From the NCBI RefSeq assembly GCF_001188955.3, contig NZ_JPRF03000034.1:21504-85503 (forward strand): a stretch of DNA of 64,000 nt, read 5' to 3'. The notes beneath the pieces are model-generated. The model ran no database searches. It worked only from the letters and a program-made list of their open reading frames with translations, and was not told the DNA's origin. The position numbers were made by a program, and so were the translations under genes. Source of the DNA: Kitasatospora aureofaciens. Its GTDB lineage: Bacteria; Actinomycetota; Actinomycetes; Streptomycetales; Streptomycetaceae. Numbering within the stretch: the first letter of the stretch is position 1; each line of letters begins with the position of its first letter. This document shows positions 1 through 8,465 of this stretch, one piece after another.

Positions 1-241
1 CCTGGCTGCGCTGGGGTTCGGGGTAGTCGACCAGCAGGCGCGAGGTGGCGCCGCCGCCGCTGATCGCGCCGAGCCCGTCGTAGGCCCGCCCCGGCGAGGA
101 GCCGTCGATCGTCACGGACTGCGCCGTGGGGGCGGGCGCGGCCTCCACGGCGGGCGCGGCCGCGACGACGGTGGCGACGCCGAGTGCGAAGGCCGCCAGG
201 GCGGTGACGCCCCGGCGGAACGGATGGGGTGGTGTGCTCAT
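1..241 (-). CDS. Secreted GH59 galactocerebrosidase-type glycosidase, N-terminal part
   Basis: Only the first 80 codons lie in the window; the gene runs off the left edge. The ATG has an upstream purine-rich site (GGAG). Residues 1-36 form a Sec signal peptide (FRRG, then an Ala/Val-rich core, then an AAPA-type end). The mature start contains YDGLGAISGGGATSRLL followed by DYPEPQRSQ, which I recognise as the opening of GH59 galactosylceramidases, enzymes releasing beta-galactose from galactolipids or other beta-galactosides. Catalytic residues lie outside the window, so activity cannot be judged. It shares the locus with GalNAc catabolic genes and has a repeat-type operator candidate upstream (373..390). 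Confidence 0.8.
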   Translation of the reverse strand, partial: MSTPPHPFRRGVTALAAFALGVATVVAAAPAVEAAPAPTAQSVTIDGSSPGRAYDGLGAISGGGATSRLLVDYPEPQRSQ

Positions 242-771
242 CGACTGCTCCTGCTCCTCGGGCCGGGCCGGCAGGGGGATGGGGGTCCCCAGCACCGGAG
301 TCACGGACGAACCGCCGGGACGGGCGCTGGCGGGTGCATGCGGACCGCCGGGGAGGACAGTAGACCCAGCTTTCAACAACAATCAACAACTTCGAATGAA
401 ATGCAACACTTCCGGGGCGCCATGCCCACCAAGCCGGACAGTTGATCCGTGCCGCCAGGCAGGGCCACCACCGATCACCGCCACTACCCTGCCGCGTGCC
501 ATTGACGCCGCTCCGGCTTTGCTCGAAGCTGTCCAGGGCGACAACCTGCCAATCGGCAGTTTGCTCGAACACACCCATGACCTGGGCCGATCCAGGAGGT
601 CGCACTCGATCCAGCGACTCCGGGCCAAACCCCGCGCCAAGCCGGGAGCGCAGCGACATAACGAGATGGCCTCAATAGCTCCCAGAGGGAACAATGAGCT
701 TGACTCACCTCGTGGCCGGGCGCTTTCTCTCGTCCATCGCGTTCGATCGCAATGCTTTATGATCGATTCTG
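242..771. other. Intergenic region upstream of the GH59 gene
   Basis: This 530-bp stretch lies between the divergent GH59 gene and a decayed binding-protein gene. It holds the direct repeat at 373..390. Several short open frames run through 383..708 on both strands, but none resembles a known protein or has a good ribosome-binding site. I see no confident gene in it. Confidence 0.5.
373..390. promoter_or_regulatory. Tandem TCAACAAC repeats, DeoR-type operator candidate
   Basis: TCAACAAC occurs at 373..380 and again at 383..390, exactly one helical turn apart, about 130 bp upstream of the GH59 start. DeoR-family regulators such as AgaR commonly bind tandem repeats with TTTC/TTCAA cores. A similar 10-bp-spaced pair (TTCAAGCA twice) lies before the amino-sugar deacetylase gene at 5260..5277. 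Assignment to the local DeoR protein is inference. Confidence 0.45.
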
Positions 772-1030
772 TTGCTTCTCGCCGGTGGCCGCCTGGCCTC
801 GATCACCGCGCTGAGCCTGGTCACCTCCTTCGGCCTGGCCGCCTACTCCACCGGGCAGACGTCCTCCAACGGCGCGGACGCCCCGGTCGCGCCCGTGGCC
901 CGCAAGGTCTCGATCACCTACCTGCAGAAGCAGGGCAACCATCAGTACTTCGTGGACGAGGCCGCGGGTGCCAAGGCCAAGGCCGCCGAACTGGGCGCCG
1001 ACCCGAAGGTGGTGAACCTCGGGCTCCGTC
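772..1030 (+). pseudogene. Remnant of a sugar ABC transporter substrate-binding lipoprotein
   Basis: The first 80 or so codons read as the start of a periplasmic-binding-protein-like sugar receptor: a hydrophobic signal segment, a Ser/Gly/Ala-rich linker, then VSITYLQKQGNHQYFVDEA and AKAKAAELGA, typical of the first strand and helix of ribose/rhizopine-type binding proteins. Similarity stops near VVNLG, after which the frame reads through antisense of the neighbouring regulator. The lipobox position reads LAAY where LAAC is expected, so lipidation would be lost as well. Truncation plus loss of the lipobox Cys marks it as a pseudogene, probably left from a transporter once tied to the DeoR regulator. 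Confidence 0.7.
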
Positions 1031-1113
1031 ACCGCCCTGCAGAACGCGCCGCGTCGAGCCGCCGGTGCGGCGGGCGGGCACCGGCCCACCACACCGGCGT
1101 CGCGAGAACCGCG

Positions 1114-1872
1114 TCAGGCCCGGTGCACCTTCACCCCGCAGTCCGCGACGGCCTTCTCCTGGGCGTCCGTAAGGCCGTCGTCGGTCACCAGCTCGTGCAC
1201 GTCCGAGAGCGGGCAGATCGAGGCGAAGGTGACCCGGCCGATCTTGGTGCTGTCGGCGAGGACGATCGACCGGGTGCCGCTGCGCAGGAAAGCGCGGTCG
1301 GTCTGCGCCTCCATCTCGTCGTGGGTGGTGCAGCCCTCCTGGGCGGTCAGTCCATCGACACCGATGAAGGCGATGTCGACGTGGTACTGGGAGAGCATCC
1401 GGTCGGCCGCGGGCCCGACCAGTTCGTAGCTGGCCGAGCGGGCGATGCCGCCGATCACCACCAGCCGGACCTCGGGGCGCACGATCAGCTCCGCCGCGAT
1501 GTTCACGGCGTTGGTCACCACGGTCATTCCACCGCGTTCTGCCAGGATGCGGGCGAGTTCGGTGGTGGTGGTGCCGCCGGTGAGGCCCACCACGGCGGCG
1601 TCCGGGACGAGTCCGGCCGCGAGGCGGGCGATCCTGCGCTTCTCCTCCTGCTGCTTCCCGCTGCGGTGCCGTAGCGGGAGTTCGAGGTTGACCGCCCCTG
1701 TCACCGCCCCGCCGCGGGTGCGGTGCAGCAGTCCCTGGTCGTGCAGTTCCTGGAGGTCGCGGCGTACGGTCGCGCCCGAGACTCCGAGCAGTTCGGCCAG
1801 TGCGTGCACATCGACGCTCCCGGCCGCGGCGACATGGGACAGGATCCGGGCGGCGCGATCAGCTTTGAGCAT
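1114..1872 (-). CDS. DeoR/AgaR-family transcriptional repressor
   Basis: 252 aa, the usual DeoR length. Residues 1-55 form a winged HTH (LAELLGVSGATVRRDLQEL, then a TRGGA turn). The rest is the DeoR sensor fold with the phosphosugar-binding motifs GLTGGTTT, VVTNAVNIA, GVDGL and DSTKIGR. These proteins bind phosphorylated sugars and usually repress adjacent sugar catabolic genes. With GalNAc-type genes around it, an AgaR-like role sensing an amino-sugar or tagatose phosphate is the best inference. The ATG was chosen because it starts right at the HTH and lies 6 nt after a TACACT box, which suggests a leaderless mRNA. Confidence 0.88.
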   Translation of the reverse strand: MLKADRAARILSHVAAAGSVDVHALAELLGVSGATVRRDLQELHDQGLLHRTRGGAVTGAVNLELPLRHRSGKQQEEKRRIARLAAGLVPDAAVVGLTGGTTTTELARILAERGGMTVVTNAVNIAAELIVRPEVRLVVIGGIARSASYELVGPAADRMLSQYHVDIAFIGVDGLTAQEGCTTHDEMEAQTDRAFLRSGTRSIVLADSTKIGRVTFASICPLSDVHELVTDDGLTDAQEKAVADCGVKVHRA

Positions 1873-1878
1873 GAACGG

Positions 1879-1884
1879 AGTGTA
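1879..1884 (-). promoter_or_regulatory. -10 box for leaderless transcript of the DeoR gene
   Basis: TACACT on the minus strand is separated by 6 nt from the ATG at 1872, so transcription would start at or next to the first codon. No Shine-Dalgarno sequence is visible. This -10-to-ATG layout is common for leaderless actinobacterial regulators. No clear -35 was identified. Confidence 0.5.
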
Positions 1885-2124
1885 GCTCCGGCCTGAACCG
1901 GCCGCCCGGACTCTGCGGTTTCCGGCATCGCCGCTCGTCAGCCGAGGTGGCGGCGGAACGCGCGAAGCCACTCGACATGCCGTGCACTGATCAATTGTGT
2001 GCACGGGCGGAGCGACGAGGGTGCGAGCCGAAGCGGAAGAGGGAGCGGGTCCGAAGGGACCGCCGGACGGCAGCCGTGCACGGGCGCACCGGGGATCCGG
2101 GCGCCCGCACACGGAGCGGGGAGC

Positions 2125-4944
2125 CTACGGCACCGGTACTCCGGTCGCGCCGAGTTCCGCGGCACTGGTCCAGGGGCCGCGGTCGCCGGCTTCGCTCAGG
2201 GCGCGGAGCCTCAGGTACCGGCCGGACACGGCGGGGAACGACGCCGTCTTCGGTGACGCGGTGTCCGCCCAGGTGCCGGTGGCCACCGGGGTGCCCCAGG
2301 ACGCGGGCGAGTCGGATACGTAGACCTCGTACCGTCCGATGCGACCGTTGACGCCGCCGTCCTGGCGGGGCAGGTAGCGGAACGAGTCGACGGCGTAGCG
2401 GGCGCCGAGGTCGATCTGGATCTCGTGCGGCAGCGGGTCAGGGGTGCCGGAGGACCAGGCGGTGTGCCAGATGGTGCCGATGTCGCCGTCGATGGCGTTG
2501 GCGGCGGCACTGTTCCCGGCGGAGGTCTCCTGACTGTCCGCGGAGATCAGCTTCCAGGTCGACTTGTCCAGGACGGGCGAGCCGCCGGCGTCGGTGGCGG
2601 GAGTGGGGAGGGTGGCGCCGGCCAGGGTGACGGTGAATGCCCCGGACCGGTTGCCGGCCTTGACCCACAGGACGCCGCCCCGGTCGGCGGGGTCGAAGTA
2701 CCAGCCGGTCTCCGCCGCGTCGTACGCCGCCTTGGAGGAGACCCGGGCCAGGGACGTGGAGCCGAGCGCCACGGTGGTGGGCGCGCCGGCGAGGTGGACG
2801 TTGAGCTCGTAGCCGCGGCTGTCCGGCTTGCCGGCGTAGGAGCCCACGCTCGCACCGACGTTCACGGTGACGGTACCGGTGCCGGAGTTCGGCGCGTCCA
2901 CGGTGACCTGCTGCCTCGCCGAGGCACCGCGCTGGTAGGCGCGCGTCACGCCGTCGTCCTCGTACAGGCTGAACTTCGACGTCCCGGCGGGGTACAGATC
3001 GTAGGTGAGCGTGGAGACCGGCTTCTCCCCGGTGTAGTTCATCTGCGGCCACATCGGGACGATGCCTCCGCCCCTGACGAACACCGGAGTCTCGTCGAGC
3101 GGTGCGGCGTAGCCGTTGAGCGTGGTCGGGCCCTGGTAGACCTTGCCGGTCCAGTAGTCGGTCCACGTCCCGGCGGGCAGGTAGATGCCGTCCCGGGTGG
3201 TACCGCTGGAGGTCATCGGCGCGACCAGGAAGGAGTCGCCGGCCATGAACTCGCCGGAGGTCGCGTTGCCCTGCGCCACCGGGTCGTTCGGGTACTCGAG
3301 CACCAGGGCGCGGGTCGAGGGCACACCGGTGGTGCTGGCGACCTGGCTCATGGTGTACATGTACGGCATCAGCCGCATCTTGGTCTGCAGGGCCTTGCGG
3401 TTGGCGGACAGGTAGGGCTCGGAGAACCGCCAGGGCTGCTTGTCCTGATAGCCGGCCTGCGGGTTGGTGGCGCCCCAGCCGGACATCGTCATGAACGCCG
3501 GGGTGAAGGCCTTCCACTGGAGGTCGCGGGTGTAGGTCTCCGGGCTGCCGCCGAAGATGCCGTCGACGTCGCCGGAGGCGTAGTTGAGACCGGACAGCCC
3601 GGCGCCGACGACGGCGGGGACGGTCCAGTCCATGGTGGGCCAGTCGCCGTTGGTGTCGCCGGTCCAGACGACGGCGTTGCGCTGGGTGCCGGCCCAGCCG
3701 TCGACGGTCCACACGAAGCGGCGGGCGTCCGAGTTCTTCTCGATCCCGGCGACGGCCTGGTTGACCCCGTCGAAGGCGTACTTGTAGCCGCCACCGATCC
3801 AGGCCACGTCGGTCTTGACGCCGCGCGAACCGTCCACGCCGACCTCGGTGGCGATGTCGTTCAGGCCGGTCGAGGTCCACAGGCCGGTGTGGAAGCCGAG
3901 CCCCTGGAGGTCGCCGACGGTCTGCTTGAGGTCGGTGTAGCCGCAGCCGTAGCCGTCGTTGGGCAGGATCCAGCCGGAGGGCATGTCCGCGTTCCGGGCG
4001 TCCTGCGCGTAACCGACAACGTCGGGCGTGGTCTGGTGGCGCGCCCGGGTGTGGTCGCCGTTGTAGGCGGGGTTGGAGGCGTTGAAGCAGTCTGCGTTGC
4101 CCAGCTCGAGTCCCCACATCGGGGCCAGGAACGGCTTGCCGGTCACGTCGGTGTAGGCGCCCAGCACACCCTTGAGCGAGTCGGCGACGAAGTAGTAGGC
4201 GTCGAAGCGGTTCTCGTCCTCGGTCGTGGCGACCGGGTCGGTGAACGCGTACGAACCGGGTGCCCAGGTGTTGCGCAGCACGCCGTAGCCGTTGGAGGAC
4301 ATGTAGAACGGCGCCGGGCTGGCGTTGGTGTTCCGCTTCCAGGTGTTGTCGACCGAGATCGGCACCGTCATGTCCCGCAGCGCCCACGGGCCCAGCCGCA
4401 GGCCGGTGCCGTAGAACTGCTCGGTCGCGCCCCGGGCGAGGTGCTGGGTGGTCTGGGTTCCGGTCCAGGAGGTCGGCGAGGATTCCCGCCACAGGAGCGT
4501 GCCGTCGGGCCGGTAGGCGGCGAAGGCCAGCGACTTCTTGGCGGCCCGCAGGGTGACCGAGCCGGTGGCGATCTCGTAGTAGGCACCGCGGTCGGCGGTG
4601 CGGACGGCGGGGGTGCCGAACGAGGTGTTCAGGGCGATGTCGGCGCCCGCCGGGTCGGTGAACCTGCCGTCGGGCGCGATCTGGATCCGGAAGACGTCTG
4701 CGCGGACGAACTCCACCCGCACCGCCGCGCCGGAGGATGTGGCGATGGTCGCGGTCGCGCCGGTGTGGCTGAAGCGGGTGATCCGGCCGGCGGTGCTCGA
4801 TGCGGCCGTCGCACCGGGAGCCACGCCGACCAGGGCCGTGGACAGGACGGCCACCACCACCGCGGCGGGCAGGGGGCGATGACGGAGGACGCGGCTGACC
4901 GCGCGGGTCAGCCGACTTCTGACGGTGCCGCTCGATGGAGGCAT
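2125..4944 (-). CDS. Secreted GH31 glycosidase with C-terminal F5/8C domain, candidate alpha-N-acetylgalactosaminidase
   Basis: 939 aa with a Sec signal peptide (about 1-48), an N-terminal beta-sandwich, a GH31 (beta/alpha)8 barrel (about 260-600), C-terminal beta domains and an F5/8 type C/CBM32 domain over the last 145 residues. The expected GH31 acids are present: nucleophile Asp379 in KTDVAW and acid/base Asp430 in WTGDTNG. The barrel entry, with GLELGNADCFNAS, differs from alpha-glucosidases and alpha-xylosidases. I recall this pattern from the GH31 subfamily with alpha-N-acetylgalactosaminidases, and the GalNAc-type catabolic neighbours agree. Substrate specificity is inference. GAGGGA lies upstream of the ATG. 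It probably acts outside the cell, releasing alpha-GalNAc from glycan ends. Confidence 0.82.
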   Translation of the reverse strand: MPPSSGTVRSRLTRAVSRVLRHRPLPAAVVVAVLSTALVGVAPGATAASSTAGRITRFSHTGATATIATSSGAAVRVEFVRADVFRIQIAPDGRFTDPAGADIALNTSFGTPAVRTADRGAYYEIATGSVTLRAAKKSLAFAAYRPDGTLLWRESSPTSWTGTQTTQHLARGATEQFYGTGLRLGPWALRDMTVPISVDNTWKRNTNASPAPFYMSSNGYGVLRNTWAPGSYAFTDPVATTEDENRFDAYYFVADSLKGVLGAYTDVTGKPFLAPMWGLELGNADCFNASNPAYNGDHTRARHQTTPDVVGYAQDARNADMPSGWILPNDGYGCGYTDLKQTVGDLQGLGFHTGLWTSTGLNDIATEVGVDGSRGVKTDVAWIGGGYKYAFDGVNQAVAGIEKNSDARRFVWTVDGWAGTQRNAVVWTGDTNGDWPTMDWTVPAVVGAGLSGLNYASGDVDGIFGGSPETYTRDLQWKAFTPAFMTMSGWGATNPQAGYQDKQPWRFSEPYLSANRKALQTKMRLMPYMYTMSQVASTTGVPSTRALVLEYPNDPVAQGNATSGEFMAGDSFLVAPMTSSGTTRDGIYLPAGTWTDYWTGKVYQGPTTLNGYAAPLDETPVFVRGGGIVPMWPQMNYTGEKPVSTLTYDLYPAGTSKFSLYEDDGVTRAYQRGASARQQVTVDAPNSGTGTVTVNVGASVGSYAGKPDSRGYELNVHLAGAPTTVALGSTSLARVSSKAAYDAAETGWYFDPADRGGVLWVKAGNRSGAFTVTLAGATLPTPATDAGGSPVLDKSTWKLISADSQETSAGNSAAANAIDGDIGTIWHTAWSSGTPDPLPHEIQIDLGARYAVDSFRYLPRQDGGVNGRIGRYEVYVSDSPASWGTPVATGTWADTASPKTASFPAVSGRYLRLRALSEAGDRGPWTSAAELGATGVPVP

Positions 4945-5245
4945 GGGGGTCCCTCGGGTCGGGAGTCAGGGGCGGGAAAGAGCCAGACCTGCACACGGAT
5001 TGCACCGGCTGTGCGCGCTAATGTCAATGAGTTGCGCATTTCAATCAGAAATGAGCATCTTGCGTGCAGGGCCAATCGGTGCCGAACTCGGCTTCAGGAC
5101 GCCCGGCGGGCGGTCCCCCTCCGCCGTGACCGCCCGCCCCGGCGCCGAGGCGGCGGCCGGTGTCGCGAGCTCGGGGTCATCGACCAACAAGCGGCGTTCC
5201 GCCCGAGCGCCTGACATCCCACCAGCCGCTCCGTTTAAAACTGAC

Positions 5246-5251
5246 TATGAT
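5246..5251 (+). promoter_or_regulatory. -10 box upstream of the deacetylase gene
   Basis: TATGAT is a near-consensus -10 hexamer in an AT-rich island, 42 nt upstream of the GTG start at 5294. No convincing -35 sits 17 bp upstream, so activation or a weak -35 is possible. The adjacent tandem repeats begin 9 bp downstream, covering the predicted start site as expected for a repressor. Confidence 0.5.
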
Positions 5252-5259
5252 TTGGAACA

Positions 5260-5277
5260 TTCAAGCAACTTCAAGCA
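5260..5277. promoter_or_regulatory. Tandem TTCAAGCA repeats, DeoR-type operator candidate
   Basis: TTCAAGCA occurs at 5260..5267 and 5270..5277, one helical turn apart, between the TATGAT box and the ribosome-binding site of the deacetylase gene. The same octamer occurs once in reverse orientation at 10339..10346, upstream of the divergent AgaS gene. Position and repeat fit a repressor site for the local DeoR-family protein. Confidence 0.55.
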
Positions 5278-5293
5278 GCACCTGGAGACGAAC

Positions 5294-6472
5294 GTGAGCG
5301 TGGCGGAGCACATCGCCCTGGCCGGCGCCCGACTGGTCCTGCCCGTCGGCGTCGTCGAGGGGGACCGCCTCGCCGTCGAGGGATCCCGCATCGCAGCCAT
5401 CACGAGCGGTGGGACCGAGCCGGGCGACCTCGACCTGACCGGGTACACCGTCGTGCCCGGCTTCGTCGACCTGCACGTCCACGGCGGCGGCGGCGCCTCC
5501 TACGCCTCCGGCATCGCCGAGGAGGCGCTGCGCGCCGCCCGCACCCACCTGGAGCACGGCACCACCACCACGATCGCCTCGACCGTCACCGGCGAAATCG
5601 ACGAGGTCGCCCGCCAGGCCGCCGTACTCTCCGAACTCGTCGAGGACGGCGTCCTCGCCGGCATCCACTTCGAGGGCCCGTTCATCTCGCCGGGCCGCTG
5701 CGGGGCCCACCGCGCCGACCTGCTGCGCGACCCCGACCCGGCCTTGGTCCGCAAGCTCGTCGACGCCGCCCGCGGCCACGCCAGGATGGTCACCCTCGCC
5801 CCCGAACTCCCCGGCGGCCTCGACTCCGTACGCATGCTCGCCGACCTCGGCGTCATCGCCGCCGTCGGCCACACCGACTCCGACTACCCCACCACCCTCG
5901 AAGCCATCGACGCCGGCGCCACCGTCGCCACCCACCTCTTCAACGCCATGCCCGCCATCGCCCACCGCGCCCCGGGCCCGATCGTGGCCCTACTGGAGGA
6001 CGAACGGGTCACCGTCGAGCTGATCAACGACGGCGTGCACCTGCACCCCTCCGTCCTCGGCCTCGCCTACGGCACCGCCGGCGCCTCCCGCGTCGCCCTG
6101 ATCACCGACGCCATGGGCGCCGCCGGCATGGGCGACGGCCTCTACCCCCTCGGCCCCCTCCAGGTCCAGGTCAAGGACGGCGTCGCAATGCTCCCCGACG
6201 GCAGTTCCATCGCGGGGTCGACGCTGACCCTTGATCGCGCCTTCCAAAGGTCGGTTCAGGTTGACAACTTGACGCTCAACCAAGCCGCCGAGTCGCTCTC
6301 CACCACTCCGGCCCGCCTCCTCGGCCTCGCCGACTCGATCGGCACGCTGGAGATCGGCAAGCTCGCCGACCTGGTCGTGGTCGACTCCGGCACCCTCGAC
6401 CTGGTGGCCGTGATGCGCCACGGCCGGTGGGTCCTCGGCGACGAGAAGTTCGCCGTCGTGCGGCCTGTCTGA
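5294..6472 (+). CDS. nagA: N-acetylhexosamine-6-phosphate deacetylase, probably for GalNAc-6-P
   Basis: 392 aa, normal for NagA/AgaA. It removes acetate from an N-acetylhexosamine 6-phosphate in the cytosol. Motifs of the amidohydrolase fold are in order: the metal site DLHVHGGGG near residue 60, the metal-binding Glu in HFEGPFIS, VGHTDSD and THLFNAM with metal-ligand and substrate His residues, and the catalytic Asp in LITDAMG. The GTG start has GGAG six bases upstream and begins right before the family's usual N-terminus. The locus (AgaS, tagatose-type kinase and aldolase) favours GalNAc-6-P over GlcNAc-6-P, but motifs alone do not separate the two. It is transcribed alone, converging on the aldolase gene. 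Confidence 0.87.
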   Translation: MSVAEHIALAGARLVLPVGVVEGDRLAVEGSRIAAITSGGTEPGDLDLTGYTVVPGFVDLHVHGGGGASYASGIAEEALRAARTHLEHGTTTTIASTVTGEIDEVARQAAVLSELVEDGVLAGIHFEGPFISPGRCGAHRADLLRDPDPALVRKLVDAARGHARMVTLAPELPGGLDSVRMLADLGVIAAVGHTDSDYPTTLEAIDAGATVATHLFNAMPAIAHRAPGPIVALLEDERVTVELINDGVHLHPSVLGLAYGTAGASRVALITDAMGAAGMGDGLYPLGPLQVQVKDGVAMLPDGSSIAGSTLTLDRAFQRSVQVDNLTLNQAAESLSTTPARLLGLADSIGTLEIGKLADLVVVDSGTLDLVAVMRHGRWVLGDEKFAVVRPV

Positions 6473-6646
6473 GCATTCATGCAGTAGTACCGGCGCGCGA
6501 TGGCGGCATCGTCGGCGGAGAGCACGGCGGGACGGCGGGACGGCGGTGCGCACGCATCGGCGGGCAGTTCCGCCAGCGGCCAGGTCGCCGCCCGCCTCGA
6601 CGGCGGACGGCGACCACGGGTCATCAGACGGGCAGGACCCAGATCG

Positions 6647-6676
6647 CGAGGCCCGCCCCGTTCGGGACAGGCCTCG
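6647..6676. terminator. Hairpin between convergent deacetylase and aldolase genes
   Basis: CGAGGCC (6647..6653) pairs with GGCCTCG (6670..6676), and an inner CCCCG/CGGG helix closes over a TT loop. It lies in the 218-bp convergent gap, 14 bp past the aldolase stop, and could serve both directions. No U-run follows, which is usual in GC-rich actinomycetes. Confidence 0.6.
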
Positions 6677-6690
6677 TCTCGTCACCGCCC

Positions 6691-7533
6691 TCAGGCCGTC
6701 GGTGCCTTGAGGACGCGCAGCAGGCGGGTGACCTCTGCCGCCATGGCGGTGCGTCCGGAGCCGAGGTAGCGGCGGGTGTCGACGAGCGACGGGTCGTCGT
6801 CGAGGGTGCGCCGCACGGCGCCGGTGAAGACCTGGTTGAGGTGGGTGGCGATGTTGACCTTGGTCATGCCGTGCTCGACCGCGCGGGTCAGGTGCTCGTC
6901 GGCCACGCCGGAGGAGCCGTGCAGGACCAGCGGTACCGGGACGGCCGCGCGCAGCCCGGCGATCAGGTCGAAGTCGAGGACGGCGTCGCGGGTGAGCATG
7001 GCATGAGAGGTCCCGACGGCCACCGCGAGGGCGTCCACACCGGTGGCGGCGACGAAGGCTGCGGCCTCGGCGGGGTCGGTCCGGGCGCCGGGGGCGTGGA
7101 CCCCGTCCTTGCCGCCGACCTCGCCGAGTTCGGCCTCCACCCACACGCCCGCCGCGTGGCAGCGGGCGACCACCTCGGCGGTGGCGCGGACGTTCTCCTC
7201 GCAGGGCAGCACGGAGGCATCGAACATGACGGAGGAGAAGCCGAGTTCGACGGCCTCGGTCACCAGGTCGGCGGAGGTCGCGTGGTCGAGGTGGACCGCG
7301 ACCGGCACCGAGGCGGTGCGGGCGGTGGCGAGCACCGCGGACGCTATCGGGGTGAGCGCCCCGTGGTAGCGGACGGCGTTCTCGCTCAGCTGCAGGACCA
7401 CCGGGGCACCTACGGCCTCGGCGCCCGCCACGATGGCCTGGGCGTGTTCGAGCTGGATGACGTTGAAGGCACCCACCCCGCGCGCGGCGTCCGCCGCGGG
7501 GGTGACGATGGTGCCGGTTCCGGCCAGGGGCAT
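6691..7533 (-). CDS. Class II (zinc) aldolase, tagatose-1,6-bisphosphate aldolase type
   Basis: 280 aa, matching KbaY/GatY-type class II aldolases. It would cleave tagatose- or fructose-1,6-bisphosphate to DHAP and glyceraldehyde 3-phosphate. Visible motifs are GAFNVIQLE near the N-terminus, VHLDHAT with catalytic Asp and zinc His, VEAELGEVGG, the zinc His in VGTSHAM, and LHGSSG. Its start overlaps the preceding kinase stop (TGATG), so the two are co-translated. It is last of the four-gene block SIS, ROK, PfkB, aldolase. The local pathway favours tagatose bisphosphate over fructose bisphosphate. Confidence 0.85.
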   Translation of the reverse strand: MPLAGTGTIVTPAADAARGVGAFNVIQLEHAQAIVAGAEAVGAPVVLQLSENAVRYHGALTPIASAVLATARTASVPVAVHLDHATSADLVTEAVELGFSSVMFDASVLPCEENVRATAEVVARCHAAGVWVEAELGEVGGKDGVHAPGARTDPAEAAAFVAATGVDALAVAVGTSHAMLTRDAVLDFDLIAGLRAAVPVPLVLHGSSGVADEHLTRAVEHGMTKVNIATHLNQVFTGAVRRTLDDDPSLVDTRRYLGSGRTAMAAEVTRLLRVLKAPTA

Positions 7534-8465
7534 CAGGAACTCCTCTGAGAGTGGAGGGGTTGAACGTCCACCAGTGCCCGTAGGCGGCGGTGGACGTCGG
7601 GGTCGAAGTCGCCGGCCAGCGGGGCTGCGACGGCGGCGGCGGACAGCGCCACCGCCTCGGCCAGCCGCTCCGGCCAGGGGGTGGCGTCGACCAGGCCGAG
7701 GGTGAGGGCGGCCACCGCGGCGTCACCCGCTCCGGTGGGGTTTCCCGCCAGTTGTTCCGGCGGCATGGCCCACCAACTCCCCTGCGGTGTAACGGCGATG
7801 AGGCCGTCGGGGCCGAGCGAGGCGACCACCGCCCCGGCGCCGGCGTCGACCAGCGCACCCGCGGCGGCGACGGGGTCCGCCAGGCCCGTGGCGGCGGCGA
7901 GTTCATCGGCGTTCGGCTTGACCAGGTCGGGGCCTGCGGCCAGCGCGGCCCGCAGAGCGGCACCGTCCGCGTCGACCACCGCCGGGACCCGGTGTGCGTG
8001 CGCCAGCCGCACCAGCCGGCCGTACGCGTCCTCGGGCGCGCCCGGCGGCAGGCTGCCGGAGAACACCGCCGCCGAGGCCTGGGTCAGGAGTCGGTCGACG
8101 TGATCGAGCAGCCGGGCCCAGTCCTCGGTCGGAACGGCCGGGCCCGGTTCGAGCAGGATGGTGGTGTCTCCGGCGCTCTCGTCCACCACCGCCACCGTGC
8201 GGCGGGTCTCCCCCGCGATCGGCAGCAGGCGTTCGGGCAGGCGGGCGGCGGCGAGGTCGCGCCGCAACGTCTCGCCCGCCGCCCCTCCGGCGAATCCGGT
8301 GACCACGGTCTCGCGGCCGAGGGCGTGCAGCACCCGGGCGACGTTGATGCCCTTGCCGCCGGCCCGCTCGGCCGTCGACCGGACGCGGTTGCTCCCTCGC
8401 GGGCGCAGCCGGTCGACCCGGTAGGTGACGTCGAGCGCGGCGTTGAGCGTGAGGGTCAGAATCAC
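7533..8465 (-). CDS. PfkB-family sugar-phosphate kinase, tagatose-6-phosphate/1-phosphofructokinase type
   Basis: 310 aa, a typical PfkB/FruK/LacC-type kinase. It phosphorylates a ketohexose monophosphate to the 1,6-bisphosphate using ATP. The first PfkB signature is GGKGINVARVLHALG and the anion-hole and catalytic motif is NPTGAGDAAVAAL. The N-terminus ILTLTLNAALDVTY is typical of the 1-phosphofructokinase/tagatose-6-P kinase branch. The GTG start overlaps the ROK stop (GTGA) and its own stop overlaps the aldolase start. Context makes tagatose 6-phosphate, formed from galactosamine-6-P by the SIS protein, the likely substrate. Confidence 0.85.
   Translation of the reverse strand: MILTLTLNAALDVTYRVDRLRPRGSNRVRSTAERAGGKGINVARVLHALGRETVVTGFAGGAAGETLRRDLAAARLPERLLPIAGETRRTVAVVDESAGDTTILLEPGPAVPTEDWARLLDHVDRLLTQASAAVFSGSLPPGAPEDAYGRLVRLAHAHRVPAVVDADGAALRAALAAGPDLVKPNADELAAATGLADPVAAAGALVDAGAGAVVASLGPDGLIAVTPQGSWWAMPPEQLAGNPTGAGDAAVAALTLGLVDATPWPERLAEAVALSAAAVAAPLAGDFDPDVHRRLRALVDVQPLHSQRSS

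Larger units (their letters stand above)
4945..5293. other. Divergent regulatory region between the GH31 and deacetylase genes
   Basis: These 349 bp separate two oppositely directed starts. They hold an AT-richer patch at about 5018..5060 with TTTCAATCAGAAA (an interrupted inverted repeat of TTTC) and two ATGAG elements on the GH31 side, and the TATGAT box and tandem repeats on the other. No gene is visible. Confidence 0.55.

Noticed and set aside
2425..5214. Long plus-strand open frame opposite the GH31 gene
   Set aside because: It is the antisense shadow of a gene with clear catalytic motifs and a signal peptide; composition is Gly/Val/Arg-rich and it has no recognisable domain.
5294..6472. 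Assignment as a GlcNAc-specific NagA of a chitin system
   Set aside because: No GlcN-6-P deaminase NagB, PTS or chitinase is present. The AgaS, tagatose-type kinase and aldolase context fits GalNAc better, though in vitro specificity may overlap.
6473..6690. Small coding frames between the deacetylase and aldolase genes
   Set aside because: Low-complexity Arg/Ala-rich translations in convergent intergenic DNA that contains a terminator-like hairpin; no homology is recognisable.
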